Shown: positions 16,586 to 25,433 of the stretch, piece after piece
How positions within the stretch are numbered: the stretch's first letter is position 1
Layout: each line of letters starts with the position of its first letter
Assembly: GCA_036659415.1 (NCBI GenBank)
Contig: JAVXCQ010000017.1
Coordinates: 1 to 47,286, forward strand
Direction: 5' to 3'
Source: JAVXCQ01 sp036659415
GTDB taxonomy: Bacteria; Bacillota; Negativicutes; Acidaminococcales; Acidaminococcaceae
Length of the DNA stretch: 47,286 nt
Program-made: the position numbers and the translations under genes
The notes under the pieces: generated by a model
The model's database searches: none
What the model saw: the letters and a program-made list of their open reading frames with translations, nothing else
What the model was told of the DNA's origin: nothing

Positions 16586-19500
16586 TTATTCTTCTTTTTT
16601 ATCTTTGGCAGAGAATATCCGCTCCACTACTACAAACAAGACTGGAATTAAGAATATACCAACAGCCGTTGCCACTGTCATACCACTGACAACTGCTGTC
16701 CCCATAGAAGTACGAGAACCAGCACCGGCGCCAGTAGCAATAGCTAGTGGGACACAACCCAAAATAAAGGCAAAGGATGTCATCAAGATTGGACGTAAAC
16801 GCAGTTGAGCCGCATGGATGGCCGCATCCACTACATTTTCGCCTTTTTCTAAGTTAGCCTTGGCGTATTCAACAATCAAAATGGCGTTCTTAGCGGCCAA
16901 ACCAATTAGCATGATTAAGCCGATTTGCATATAAACGTCATTTTGAAAACCACGTACATACTGCACGATACCACAGCCCAAAATTGCCGGTGGTACGGAC
17001 AGCAAAACTGAAAGCGGAATGGACCAGCTTTCGTACAAAGCTGCCAGACAAAGGAAAACGAAAATTAACGCAATACCAAAAACTACGAGGGAGCTATTAC
17101 CTGCCGCACGTTCTTCACGGCTCTGGTCTACCCATTCATATTTAAAGGTCGTCGGTAATGTTTCCTTGGCAACTTCTTCCAAAGCGGTCATCGCCTGACC
17201 ACTACTATAGCCATCTGCCGGGTTACCGGAGACTTTCGCCGCTCTAACACCGTTAAATCTGGTGACGGACGGTACCGAAGTAATAGTAGTAGCTGTAACT
17301 AAAGTATTAAGTGGAACCATAGCTCCTGTATTACTTCTAACGAAGAAGAAACGCAGAGCATCTACGTCCGACCTAAATTGTGGTTCTGCCTGCATTGTAA
17401 CTTTCCAAGTACGTCCGAATTTATTAAAGTCATTAATTTCCGAACCACCGAGGAAGGTTTGCAAAGCTCCAAAAACGCTAGCCGATGGTACGCCTAGGGT
17501 TTCTGCTTTTTTCCTATCTACATCAAATTTGTAAGAGGGTGTATCATTACTAAAAGTACTGTAGGCCATACCTACTTCTGGTCTTTGGTTGGCTGCTGCC
17601 AAGAATTTCTTCACAGTAGCATCCATATCAACAGTAGAACCGCCGCCCATATCCATGAGATACAAGGACAAGCCGCCTGTACTAGAGGCACCCGGCAATA
17701 CCGGTGCATTAAAGGCCATAACGGTAGCTGCTGGGGTTTGTGCCCCGATACCAAAGATTTGACCAATAATTGCTTTAACGCTCTTATCCGGTGTCGTACG
17801 TTCCGACCAATCTGTAAACGCAGGAACTAATAAACCAGCACTGGCTTTTGGTGCGCCGGAAAGAATATCAAAACCACTAACAGCAATGACGTTTTGCATA
17901 CCCGGAATCGCTTTGAATTTCTCACTCAACTCAGTCATGATTTTAATACCACGATTACTGGAAGCCGCTTCCGGTAAAGCAAAGGAACCCATAGCATAGC
18001 CTTGGTCTTCCTCTGGTACGAAGCCTGACGGCAAGATCTTAAAGATACCTACCAAGCAGACAATCATCACCAAGAGCGCCACCATGGTTAATTTAGAATA
18101 GCGAATACATTTAGCAACATTACCTACATATTTTGCAGTTAAACGTTCAAACCAGTCATTAAACTTAGCAAAGAATTTGCCCAATTTGCTGGTATCTTCG
18201 TGTTCAACATGAGGTTTAAGTAGCAGTGAGCACAGTGCCGGTGTTAGTGACAAAGCCACGACAGCCGACAATCCCATGGACACAGCGATAGTTAAGGCAA
18301 ACTGTTTATACAGCATACCTGTGGTTCCTGCCATAAAAGCACAAGGAATAAATACGGAAGCCAAAACGAAAGCAATGGCCACAACCGGCCCTGATACTTC
18401 TTTCATGGCCCGATAAGTTGCTTCCTTAGGAGAAAGATGATTGGCCTGAATATGATGTTCTACGGCCTCTACCACAACAATGGCATCGTCGACAACAAGG
18501 CCAATGGCCAAAATCATCGCAAACATGGTTAAAGTATTAATGGTAAAGCCCAAAATAACAAAAGCACCAAAGGTACCGATCAAAGATACCGGCACTGCCA
18601 ACATTGGAATTAGCGTTGCACGCCAATTTTGCAGGAAGATATACACAATAATCAAAACCAAGACTAAAGCTTCCGCAAAAGTGTGCGCAACCTTTTTCAA
18701 AGATTCACGTACGAAATCTGTGTTATCCTGAATAACTTGAATTTTCATATCCGGTGGAAAACGTGACTCAGCATCTTTGATTACTTCTTTAATAGCTGCT
18801 ACGGAGTTAAGAGCATTCGCATCACTATTAAGGTAAACAGGATAAATGATAGCATCATTACCGTTAAGTTTTGCTACCGTAGTATCGCTACGAGCACCAA
18901 ATTCAATCCGCGCCACATCTTTTAAACAGAGCACATCGCCGTTAGGTTTAGCACGCACTACGATATTGCCAAACTCTTCTACCGTATCCAAACGACCTTG
19001 TACACGGGCGGAATATTGGAATTCTTGGTCATCACTGGAAGGACGTCCACCAATGGTACCCGCAGGTGCTTGTACGTTTTGTGTTTTCATAGCATTACTG
19101 ATGTCAGCAGTTGTAACGCCCAGTTGAGCCATTTTATCCGGTTGGAGCCAAATACGCATACCCAAAATTGGTCCAAACTCCTGCACCGAAGAAACGCCAT
19201 TAACGCGCTTAATTTCATCAATAAAGTTAATCGAACCATAGTTTTTTAGAAAAAGAGAATCATAACTCTTATTAGGTGAATAAAGTGCAAAATACATAAT
19301 GGATTCCGCTGATTTTTTCTCAGTCGTAATACCATAGTTAATTACTTCGCTTGGCAAGGTAGCGTTAGCCTGGGCAACACGGTTTTGAACCTTTACAGTT
19401 GCCATATCAGGATCGGTACCCAAGTCAAACATTACTTCTAGTTTATAGCCGCCGTTGTTATCAGAAGTAGAACGCATATCAACCATGTTATCTACACCGT

Positions 19501-19708
19501 TGACATTATCTTCTATTGCCTGGGCAATAGACTGTTCTACAACCTCCGCATTCGCGCCAACATAGTTGGTTTCTACGGTAACACGCGGATTAGCGATATC
19601 CGGATATTGGGCTATTGGCAAAGTTACCCCTGCAATAGTGCCGATTAACGTTATGATGATCGCTAATACAATTGCAAATACTGGTCTGTCAATAAAAAAA
19701 CGTGCCAT
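16586..19708 (-). CDS. acrB: RND efflux pump, AcrB/HAE1 type
   Basis: A 1040-residue proton-driven inner-membrane pump that expels hydrophobic drugs, detergents or dyes. MARFFIDRPVFAIVLAIII starts the first membrane helix; GLVVDDAIVVVEAVEHH carries the two proton-relay Asp residues and GLAAKNAILIVEYAK the partner Lys. Two large periplasmic loops and two sets of membrane helices give the usual duplicated layout. It lies 11 bases after the adaptor gene. The pump needs an outer-membrane channel; no TolC-like gene is in the window. Its presence supports a two-membrane cell envelope. Confidence 0.95.
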   Translation of the reverse strand: MARFFIDRPVFAIVLAIIITLIGTIAGVTLPIAQYPDIANPRVTVETNYVGANAEVVEQSIAQAIEDNVNGVDNMVDMRSTSDNNGGYKLEVMFDLGTDPDMATVKVQNRVAQANATLPSEVINYGITTEKKSAESIMYFALYSPNKSYDSLFLKNYGSINFIDEIKRVNGVSSVQEFGPILGMRIWLQPDKMAQLGVTTADISNAMKTQNVQAPAGTIGGRPSSDDQEFQYSARVQGRLDTVEEFGNIVVRAKPNGDVLCLKDVARIEFGARSDTTVAKLNGNDAIIYPVYLNSDANALNSVAAIKEVIKDAESRFPPDMKIQVIQDNTDFVRESLKKVAHTFAEALVLVLIIVYIFLQNWRATLIPMLAVPVSLIGTFGAFVILGFTINTLTMFAMILAIGLVVDDAIVVVEAVEHHIQANHLSPKEATYRAMKEVSGPVVAIAFVLASVFIPCAFMAGTTGMLYKQFALTIAVSMGLSAVVALSLTPALCSLLLKPHVEHEDTSKLGKFFAKFNDWFERLTAKYVGNVAKCIRYSKLTMVALLVMIVCLVGIFKILPSGFVPEEDQGYAMGSFALPEAASSNRGIKIMTELSEKFKAIPGMQNVIAVSGFDILSGAPKASAGLLVPAFTDWSERTTPDKSVKAIIGQIFGIGAQTPAATVMAFNAPVLPGASSTGGLSLYLMDMGGGSTVDMDATVKKFLAAANQRPEVGMAYSTFSNDTPSYKFDVDRKKAETLGVPSASVFGALQTFLGGSEINDFNKFGRTWKVTMQAEPQFRSDVDALRFFFVRSNTGAMVPLNTLVTATTITSVPSVTRFNGVRAAKVSGNPADGYSSGQAMTALEEVAKETLPTTFKYEWVDQSREERAAGNSSLVVFGIALIFVFLCLAALYESWSIPLSVLLSVPPAILGCGIVQYVRGFQNDVYMQIGLIMLIGLAAKNAILIVEYAKANLEKGENVVDAAIHAAQLRLRPILMTSFAFILGCVPLAIATGAGAGSRTSMGTAVVSGMTVATAVGIFLIPVLFVVVERIFSAKDKKEE

Positions 19709-19719
19709 TGTTTATCTCC

Positions 19720-20862
19720 TTATTTGTCCGTGGTATTATCTAAGTCTGCTTCTGTCATTGTTTCAGCTTTGACCGGCGTACCAGCAGGGGCTTTTTGAAC
19801 GCCCTCTACAATTACAGTTTCACTACCATCAAGACCACTATTAACCATCCACAGTTTACCAATACGAGTTCCAAGTTGAACTTCTCTCAGCTCAGCTTTG
19901 CCCTCAGCAGTAACGATGGTAACAAAAGTCTTGTATAACAATTCTGTTACTGCCCGTTGTGGAATAAGGAGTGCATTTTTTCTGGTTTCTGCTACTGCCT
20001 GCACATGAGCAAACATTCCTGGCAATAAAATATGCTTAGGATTACCAAAATCCGCTTTAATCGTTAAGCTACCGGTACCTTCACTAATACCCCGGTCAAC
20101 TTGCGATTGTTTGCCTTTAACCGGATAAGTACTGCCATCACTAAGGACAATCGTCAAATTATCTAAGGGTGTACCTTTATCATTATTGGCTTTCATTAAT
20201 TGCAGATAATCAGATTCAGAAATACTGAATTTAACACGAATTGGATCACTCGAAGAAACTGTGCCCAATACGGTTTGACCGGCTGTTACAAAAGTACCTA
20301 CAGCCAAATCCTTAGTATCAACTTGGCCACTAAAAGGAGCCACAATATTAGTTTCACCCACATCAACCTGTGCCGAGGCTAGCAGTGCTGATTGTGCATT
20401 CACTTGAGCTTCCGCTTGGGAAAGTTCAGCGTTAATATTATCTAGCATTTGCTTAGAAACAGCACCCTGTTCATATAGTTTTTGATAACGTTCCGCATCT
20501 CGGCGTACACGACTCAAATTAGCTCCCACATTGGCTAGTTGTGCTTCCGCATTTAAAGCAGCGTTTTGATAAGTACGCGGATCAATGACAAACATCAATT
20601 GACCTGCTTCAACCTTATCGCCGCCATTAATGAATTTTTGCGTAATCATCCCAGAAACCCGGGCTTTCATTTGAACTTCGTTTTCAGCCTCAACAAAACC
20701 CGTGTACTCATAGACAATCGGTGTATCGCGTTTAATAACCTGCATGGTTTTTACAGCTACTTCTTGCTTTTGTCCTGCTTGTTGCTTATTCCCACAACCA
20801 GCGACTGCAAAGATAGTACTAACCGCCAAGGCTATCGCTATGACCTTCTTTTTCCCTAACAT
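19720..20862 (-). CDS. acrA: RND periplasmic adaptor lipoprotein, AcrA type
   Basis: Membrane-fusion protein that couples the pump to an outer-membrane channel. The N-terminal signal ends in lipobox AVAGC with the lipidated Cys at residue 23. VQMKARVSGMITQKFINGGDKVEAGQLMFVIDP is the first half of the lipoyl domain, followed by an alpha-hairpin (RVRRDAERYQKLYEQGAVSKQ...) and the second half IVAPFSGQVD. Beta-barrel and membrane-proximal domains follow. The ATG with AGGAGG seven bases upstream is preferred to an upstream in-frame ATG. It is first in the operon with acrB. Confidence 0.95.
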   Translation of the reverse strand: MLGKKKVIAIALAVSTIFAVAGCGNKQQAGQKQEVAVKTMQVIKRDTPIVYEYTGFVEAENEVQMKARVSGMITQKFINGGDKVEAGQLMFVIDPRTYQNAALNAEAQLANVGANLSRVRRDAERYQKLYEQGAVSKQMLDNINAELSQAEAQVNAQSALLASAQVDVGETNIVAPFSGQVDTKDLAVGTFVTAGQTVLGTVSSSDPIRVKFSISESDYLQLMKANNDKGTPLDNLTIVLSDGSTYPVKGKQSQVDRGISEGTGSLTIKADFGNPKHILLPGMFAHVQAVAETRKNALLIPQRAVTELLYKTFVTIVTAEGKAELREVQLGTRIGKLWMVNSGLDGSETVIVEGVQKAPAGTPVKAETMTEADLDNTTDK

Positions 20863-20920
20863 CAAAAATCCTCCTTTTTCTATCAACGCAGTGAGTAAGT
20901 AATGACTCTAATACGTAAAA

Positions 20921-20975
20921 GACACAACCGTGTCAGACATGGATTAATTATAATCTACCCTTTTTAATTCCGCAA
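20921..20975 (-). promoter_or_regulatory. acrAB promoter with palindromic operator candidate
   Basis: Minus strand TTGCGG, 17-base spacer, TATAAT. Just beyond the expected transcription start is the palindrome GACACGGTTGTGTC (GACAC/GTGTC). Many RND operons are repressed by TetR-family proteins binding such sites, but no regulator gene is adjacent, so the operator role is an inference. Confidence 0.55.
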
Positions 20976-21049
20976 ACACGATTATTACAGTTTAGCTCAC
21001 TTTTACGCTGACTTGCTTTGTTTTTCCCGCAAATCCTCGTTTTGACCAG

Positions 21050-22504
21050 TCAGTCAGTTTTATTTTCTAAACTATCCCCAATATAATAGGCTTTTAGGTC
21101 TTTTTTTGCAACCTTTAACTCTTGCCAAGTTGTTTTTTCTTCATCATAAACACAAAATACTAAATACTCGCCATCAAAGTAATAGTTGTTTAAATCACTT
21201 AACACCAACTGTCCCAAGCGAGTAGTTATTTCTTCAACGCTCTTGTGCATTTTTTTGCTATCCTTTAAAAATTCACCAATGGGAATGACGGTGCCTTGAG
21301 CTAGATTAAGATTAAAAGTCTTAAGGATTTCTTGTTGTTTGCCTTGGACAGCTTTGTTGCCTCGTACTACGAAACTAACCACATTGCGGCCAATATATTT
21401 AGTTGTATAAGCTAATTCCACATGGCCGCCGGCGGCTACACTTGTTAGCTCACTACTTACATAATCTTCGATTATTTTATTAATCTGCCATTGCAATTTT
21501 TTGCTATTAAGGTTACTGAAATAAGGATAGACAATTTGTGAATTATTGTATTGAACCTGTTGTGAGCTCAGACGATAGCCCCCACCACCAATAACTGGTT
21601 CCTGCATTAACAGGGCACTAGCAGTGAGCTTCCCACTAAAATCAACCTCCAGCTTTTGCCAAGTACCAGCCGCATATTGCCATACCGTGCGCACATACCC
21701 GATGGTATCAGTATTATTCACTCCCACCACCCGCTGTAAAGTGATCGCCTCCGACCGTCCATCATCATTAACGTCCAGCACTGTTAAAGCACTCAAGTAC
21801 TGAATATAAGGCCGCAAATCTGTTTGCAGGAGTTTGCCTTTAGTATCATAGATTCCCAAATAGTGGTAAAAGCCTAGGTCAGTTGCTAACGGCAAAGTCA
21901 TGGTTTTGTCTAAACCGGTCAAAGTAAGCTGCACTTGATAGTCGTCTAGGTATTTGCCGCTAACATTCACTCCATGATTTTCAGCCTCCCCAAAAATTTC
22001 CCGCACTCCTGTCGGCTCCGCAAAATCAAAAATGCGATAGGACACAATCCCGCCACTGCCCCCCGTAGGCGCTACCAAAATCACGTTTTGGGCACCGCTA
22101 CCTGTCAAATCAGCTAGCCGGAGGGAACAATTGTAGCCACCGCCTACTGTTGGACGGATAAAACTTTTGACATTGCCCGTCTTGCCATCTTTGCACAAAA
22201 TATAAAGCTGTGTATCATAATTGGACGTAGGTGTGATTTTATTGCCCAAGAGCACAATTTCCTCTTCTTGCCCATCATTATCAACATCACCATAGGCAAC
22301 TGCTAGCTCTTCGCCTTTTTGCACTTTTTCATCAAAAACCACAATCCCCTTTAAAGCTGGTTCTGGCGCTACAACTGGTGCCGCCAGCTTGGTTTCGTTT
22401 AAAGGTTGCTCTACTTCTGCCGCTTGTGCCAGCGAGCCCAGTAGCAAGGAGCCCAGTAGCAAGGGTAATAGCGCTTTTGTTTTTAGTGGTCTTTTAAGCA
22501 GCAT
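21050..22504 (-). CDS. Secreted protein with FG-GAP-like repeats and RsiV/DUF3298-like C-terminus
   Basis: A 484-residue exported protein of unknown role. The signal peptide ends ...LGSLAQAAEV and contains a duplicated LLGS encoded by a short direct repeat. The middle has calcium-loop-like motifs, GDVDNDGQEEEIVLL, ADLTGSGAQNVILV and LDVNDDGRSEAITL, typical of FG-GAP/VCBS beta-propeller blades. The last 150 residues (YPYFSNLNSKKLQWQINKII, later FDGEYLVFCVYDEE) resemble the DUF3298/RsiV-type extracellular domain also seen in peptidoglycan deacetylase PdaC. The start has GGGAGG eight bases upstream. It is a single gene with its own promoter. Confidence 0.75.
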   Translation of the reverse strand: MLLKRPLKTKALLPLLLGSLLLGSLAQAAEVEQPLNETKLAAPVVAPEPALKGIVVFDEKVQKGEELAVAYGDVDNDGQEEEIVLLGNKITPTSNYDTQLYILCKDGKTGNVKSFIRPTVGGGYNCSLRLADLTGSGAQNVILVAPTGGSGGIVSYRIFDFAEPTGVREIFGEAENHGVNVSGKYLDDYQVQLTLTGLDKTMTLPLATDLGFYHYLGIYDTKGKLLQTDLRPYIQYLSALTVLDVNDDGRSEAITLQRVVGVNNTDTIGYVRTVWQYAAGTWQKLEVDFSGKLTASALLMQEPVIGGGGYRLSSQQVQYNNSQIVYPYFSNLNSKKLQWQINKIIEDYVSSELTSVAAGGHVELAYTTKYIGRNVVSFVVRGNKAVQGKQQEILKTFNLNLAQGTVIPIGEFLKDSKKMHKSVEEITTRLGQLVLSDLNNYYFDGEYLVFCVYDEEKTTWQELKVAKKDLKAYYIGDSLENKTD

Positions 22505-22539
22505 AAATGTTACCTCCCATATATAGTATACTTATCTTT

Positions 22540-22548
22540 ATTATACCA
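22540..22548 (-). promoter_or_regulatory. Extended -10 promoter of the FG-GAP-like gene
   Basis: Minus strand TGGTATAAT about 36 bases before the start codon; the -35 region is poor. Confidence 0.5.
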
Positions 22549-22694
22549 AGGTCAGCCACTATTGTCGTCTTTTTTCAACAAATTAATTGTTCTCCACCTA
22601 GAAAAACTGGCACTGGGTTCGCTGCCCCTACCTCAACGCTGGTAGAAAAAAATCGTGAATTATTTTTTTATATACGTTACAATAAAGTGAAGAA

Positions 22695-22725
22695 TTAAGC
22701 AGTAGTAGGTGCTTCGCCTGCTTAA
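22695..22725 (+). promoter_or_regulatory. Leader hairpin before the NitTauT-type ABC operon
   Basis: TTAAGCAG pairs with CTGCTTAA, with extra GG/CC pairing inside, about 30 bases before the first start codon. A possible -10 TACAAT lies just upstream. It has no T-run, so it is not a terminator; it may stabilise the mRNA or mark a regulator site. It does not match a TPP riboswitch that I can recognise. Confidence 0.4.
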
Positions 22726-22756
22726 TGCCTAACTATTGAACTAAACGGAGGTCATT

Positions 22757-23779
22757 ATGAAAAAGATTATAACGCTTTTACTCACCTTTTGTCTCACGGC
22801 AATTGCCTGTGGTTGCAGTAGTAATACCGATACCAAACAGCCGGCAGCGCCAGCTACAACCGAAGTTTCGCTCGCTCTCCTTAGATTAACCAGTTCTGCG
22901 CCGCTTTTCATCGCCCTCGACAAAGGCTATTTCGCTGCTGAAGGTCTGGAGGTGAAACCCCAGTGGTTTGACGCCGCTCACCCAATTGCCGTGGCCACTG
23001 CCTCCGGTCAAGTAGATATCGGTGCAACCGGCATTACCGCCAGCCTTTTCAACATGGCGGCCAGTGGACAAAAGCTGCTTATTGTCGCCGACAAAGGCCG
23101 TGAAGCCCAAGGTTACTCCTCTTCAGCCCTCATCGTGAGTAGCGACGCCTATGCTAGCGGTGTCACCGGGATTAAAGACCTACAAGGTAAACGAATCGGC
23201 ATTACTCAAAAAGGGTCTACCTTTCATTATATGTTGGGAAGACTTTTGGAAACACAGGGGCTGGCTCTCTCAGACATTGAACTAGTACCCCTAGGAAAAC
23301 TCAGTGGCGTCATGGCCGCTTTAGAAAGCAAACAAATTGATGGTTGTATTCTTAATGAGCCTAATATTACCAAAGTTACAACTGCAGGCTACGGAAAACT
23401 CTTAGTGCAGGTAGGCGACCTCATGCCTTACCAAACCTCCGGCATTTTTTTCTCCCCCCAATTTGCACAAAACGAAACCGCCGCCCGTCACTTTCTCAAG
23501 GCCTACAATAAAGCTTGCAACTATTATTACGATGCCGCTATCGCCAAGCAGTCACCGGAACGCTTAGACGAAATCGTAAAAATCATCGCCAAATATACTA
23601 AAGCTCCGGAAAAAGATATTATCCTGGGACTGCCCTACCTCGACCGTGATGGCAAACTACTATCCAGCGATATTCAAACTCAGATTGATTGGTATGCCGC
23701 CCAGGGCCTACTTAACAGCAAATTGAACGCCGCCCAAGTAACGAATACTGCCTTACTGGAAAGTGCTCTCGCCAAATAA
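22757..23779 (+). CDS. ABC transporter substrate-binding lipoprotein (NMT1/SsuA type)
   Basis: A 340-residue periplasmic binding protein of the sulfonate/nitrate/taurine/HMP class. A lipoprotein signal ends in Cys at 18 or 20. SAPLFIALDKGYFAAEGLEVKP followed by GQVDIGATGI is the hallmark of this family, and IKDLQGKRIGITQKGSTFHYML is the hinge-side motif. The ATG has CGGAGG upstream. It begins a three-gene operon with ATPase and permease. The substrate (sulfonate, nitrate, taurine, thiamine precursor) cannot be decided; no desulfonation or thiamine genes are nearby. Confidence 0.88.
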   Translation: MKKIITLLLTFCLTAIACGCSSNTDTKQPAAPATTEVSLALLRLTSSAPLFIALDKGYFAAEGLEVKPQWFDAAHPIAVATASGQVDIGATGITASLFNMAASGQKLLIVADKGREAQGYSSSALIVSSDAYASGVTGIKDLQGKRIGITQKGSTFHYMLGRLLETQGLALSDIELVPLGKLSGVMAALESKQIDGCILNEPNITKVTTAGYGKLLVQVGDLMPYQTSGIFFSPQFAQNETAARHFLKAYNKACNYYYDAAIAKQSPERLDEIVKIIAKYTKAPEKDIILGLPYLDRDGKLLSSDIQTQIDWYAAQGLLNSKLNAAQVTNTALLESALAK

Positions 23780-23806
23780 AAGTGACCAAAGAAGCTGGAG
23801 GAAATT

Positions 23807-24595
23807 ATGGAATTAGTAATTGATGGCCTTAGTAAAGATTTTATGACGCGCCAAGGACAACCGCTTACGGTTTTAGAAAACATTAACTTAACCTTGCACC
23901 CAGAAGAATTTGTCGCCTTAGTCGGTCCCAGCGGTTGCGGTAAATCCACCCTGCTAAACCTGGTTGCTGGTCTGTTAAGCCCCTCCGCTGGGCAAATATA
24001 TTTTTCTGACCTAACCCCCCCCAGCCAACCAGTTACCGGGATTGTTTTTCAAGAAACAGGTCTTTTTCCCTGGCGCTCGGTCTATGACAATATTGCTTTT
24101 GGTCTGGAAGCCCAATCCGTGAATAAGCCAGAACAAACCGCGCGTATTGCCCATTACATTGAGCTGGTAGGGCTTACCGGTTTTGAAAAAGCCTTCCCTC
24201 ACCAACTTTCCGGTGGTATGCGCCAACGGGTGGGGATTGCCCGAGCGCTGGTCATTAATCCGGACTTACTTTTGATGGACGAACCTTTTTCAGCCCTTGA
24301 TGCCCAAACTCGCACCATTATGCAAGAAGAATTGGTAGCTCTGTGGGAAAAAACACGTCTTAGCACCTTGTATGTGACCCACAATATTCAAGAAGCCGTG
24401 TTGCTGGCAGACCGTGTAGTGCTCCTCTCCCGCCGCCCCGGCACCATCAATAAAATTCTTCCCATTACTATTCCTCGCCTCGAGCGCCAACAGCCACAAC
24501 ACGCAGCCGCCATTGCCGACTATGTCCACCTACTTTGGGAGCAAATCAGCCAAGATGCTCATTCCGCCCTCTTGGAGGTAACAACTAATGAGTAA
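23807..24595 (+). CDS. ABC transporter ATPase (SsuB/TauB type)
   Basis: A 262-residue nucleotide-binding subunit for the neighbouring binding protein and permease. Walker A GPSGCGKST (40-48), Q-loop VFQETGLFPWRSVYDNI, signature LSGGMRQRVGIARAL and Walker B LLLMDEPFSALD are complete; the FPWRS Q-loop is typical of the nitrate/sulfonate/taurine family. It has GGAGG upstream, and its last codons overlap the permease start by eight bases, which implies coupled translation. Confidence 0.92.
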   Translation: MELVIDGLSKDFMTRQGQPLTVLENINLTLHPEEFVALVGPSGCGKSTLLNLVAGLLSPSAGQIYFSDLTPPSQPVTGIVFQETGLFPWRSVYDNIAFGLEAQSVNKPEQTARIAHYIELVGLTGFEKAFPHQLSGGMRQRVGIARALVINPDLLLMDEPFSALDAQTRTIMQEELVALWEKTRLSTLYVTHNIQEAVLLADRVVLLSRRPGTINKILPITIPRLERQQPQHAAAIADYVHLLWEQISQDAHSALLEVTTNE

Positions 24596-25376
24596 TTATC
24601 AAATACAAAATAAAATGACCGCCCGCCACCACCTCTATCCTGTGTGGGTTTCCTTTGTCGCCATAGGCACTCTGGTACTTCTTTGGGAGGGCATCTGTCG
24701 CTGGGGCTTAGTTGCGCCCTTATTTTTGCCGGCTCCCAGCCAAATCTGTCAAGCGCTCTTAGACATGATTGCCAGCGGCGAAATTGGTCGCAGTTTAGCT
24801 GCCAGTTTATATCGCATTGCCTTAGGCTTTATCGTCGGTAGTTTGGCCGGCTTACTAGTCGGTATTATCACCGGTACCTCCTCCTTATACGATCGGATTG
24901 GCACCCCCTTAGTACAGGCTTTGTACCCCATTCCCAAAATTGCCCTGCTTCCCTTATTTATTCTCTGGTTAGGCATTGGCGAACTTTCCAAGATAACCCT
25001 GATTGCCCTCGGCGTCTTTTTTCCCGTAGCCATGAATACTTATGCCGGCGTTAAAAATGTTGATACCTTACTGCTTAAAGTCGCCGTCAGTTTTAATGCC
25101 GGTTGGTGGCTCACCCTAAAGAGTGTGATTTTACCCGGAGCTCTCCCCGTTATTTTTACGGGCTTACGCCTGGCAGCCGGAACCTCCTTACTCTTACTGG
25201 TAGCAGCAGAAATGATTGCGGCTCAAGAGGGCATTGGCGCACTGATTCTCCACTATGGCGACCTCATGATTACCGATAGGCTCATGGCCGGTGTCGTCGT
25301 CCTGTCACTCCTGGGCCTTTGCTTTCACTTACTATTGCAGTGGCTGGAAAAAAGCATTATTACTTGGCAACATTAA
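24588..25376 (+). CDS. ABC transporter permease (SsuC/TauC type)
   Basis: A 262-residue inner-membrane subunit with about six hydrophobic segments. LPAPSQICQALLDMI near the start and YPIPKIALLPLFILWLGIGELSK (positions 115-137), followed by VKSVILPGALPVIFTGLR-like EAA-loop sequence, are family hallmarks. It probably forms a dimer with two ATPase subunits. The operon ends in a strong terminator 10 bases downstream. Confidence 0.92.
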   Translation: MSNYQIQNKMTARHHLYPVWVSFVAIGTLVLLWEGICRWGLVAPLFLPAPSQICQALLDMIASGEIGRSLAASLYRIALGFIVGSLAGLLVGIITGTSSLYDRIGTPLVQALYPIPKIALLPLFILWLGIGELSKITLIALGVFFPVAMNTYAGVKNVDTLLLKVAVSFNAGWWLTLKSVILPGALPVIFTGLRLAAGTSLLLLVAAEMIAAQEGIGALILHYGDLMITDRLMAGVVVLSLLGLCFHLLLQWLEKSIITWQH

Positions 25377-25382
25377 ATAACC

Positions 25383-25433
25383 AAAAAAGACGTTGTCGAT
25401 AGAGCCAAGGCTCTACCGACAACGTCTTTTTTT
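25383..25433. terminator. Bidirectional terminator between convergent operons
   Basis: A long hairpin: AGACGTTGTCG/CGACAACGTCT with an inner TAGAGCC/GGCTCTA arm, flanked by an A-run on the left and a T-run on the right. It can end both the plus-strand ABC operon and the minus-strand DUF4127 unit, whose stop codon touches it. Confidence 0.93.

Noticed and set aside
22507..22698. Plus-strand open frame of 63 codons
   Set aside because: It starts on the antisense of the upstream promoter and leader, has no ribosome site and a composition unlike the neighbours.
22680..22756. TPP riboswitch before the NMT1-type binding protein
   Set aside because: No CUGAGA-type thi-box sequence is visible in the leader.
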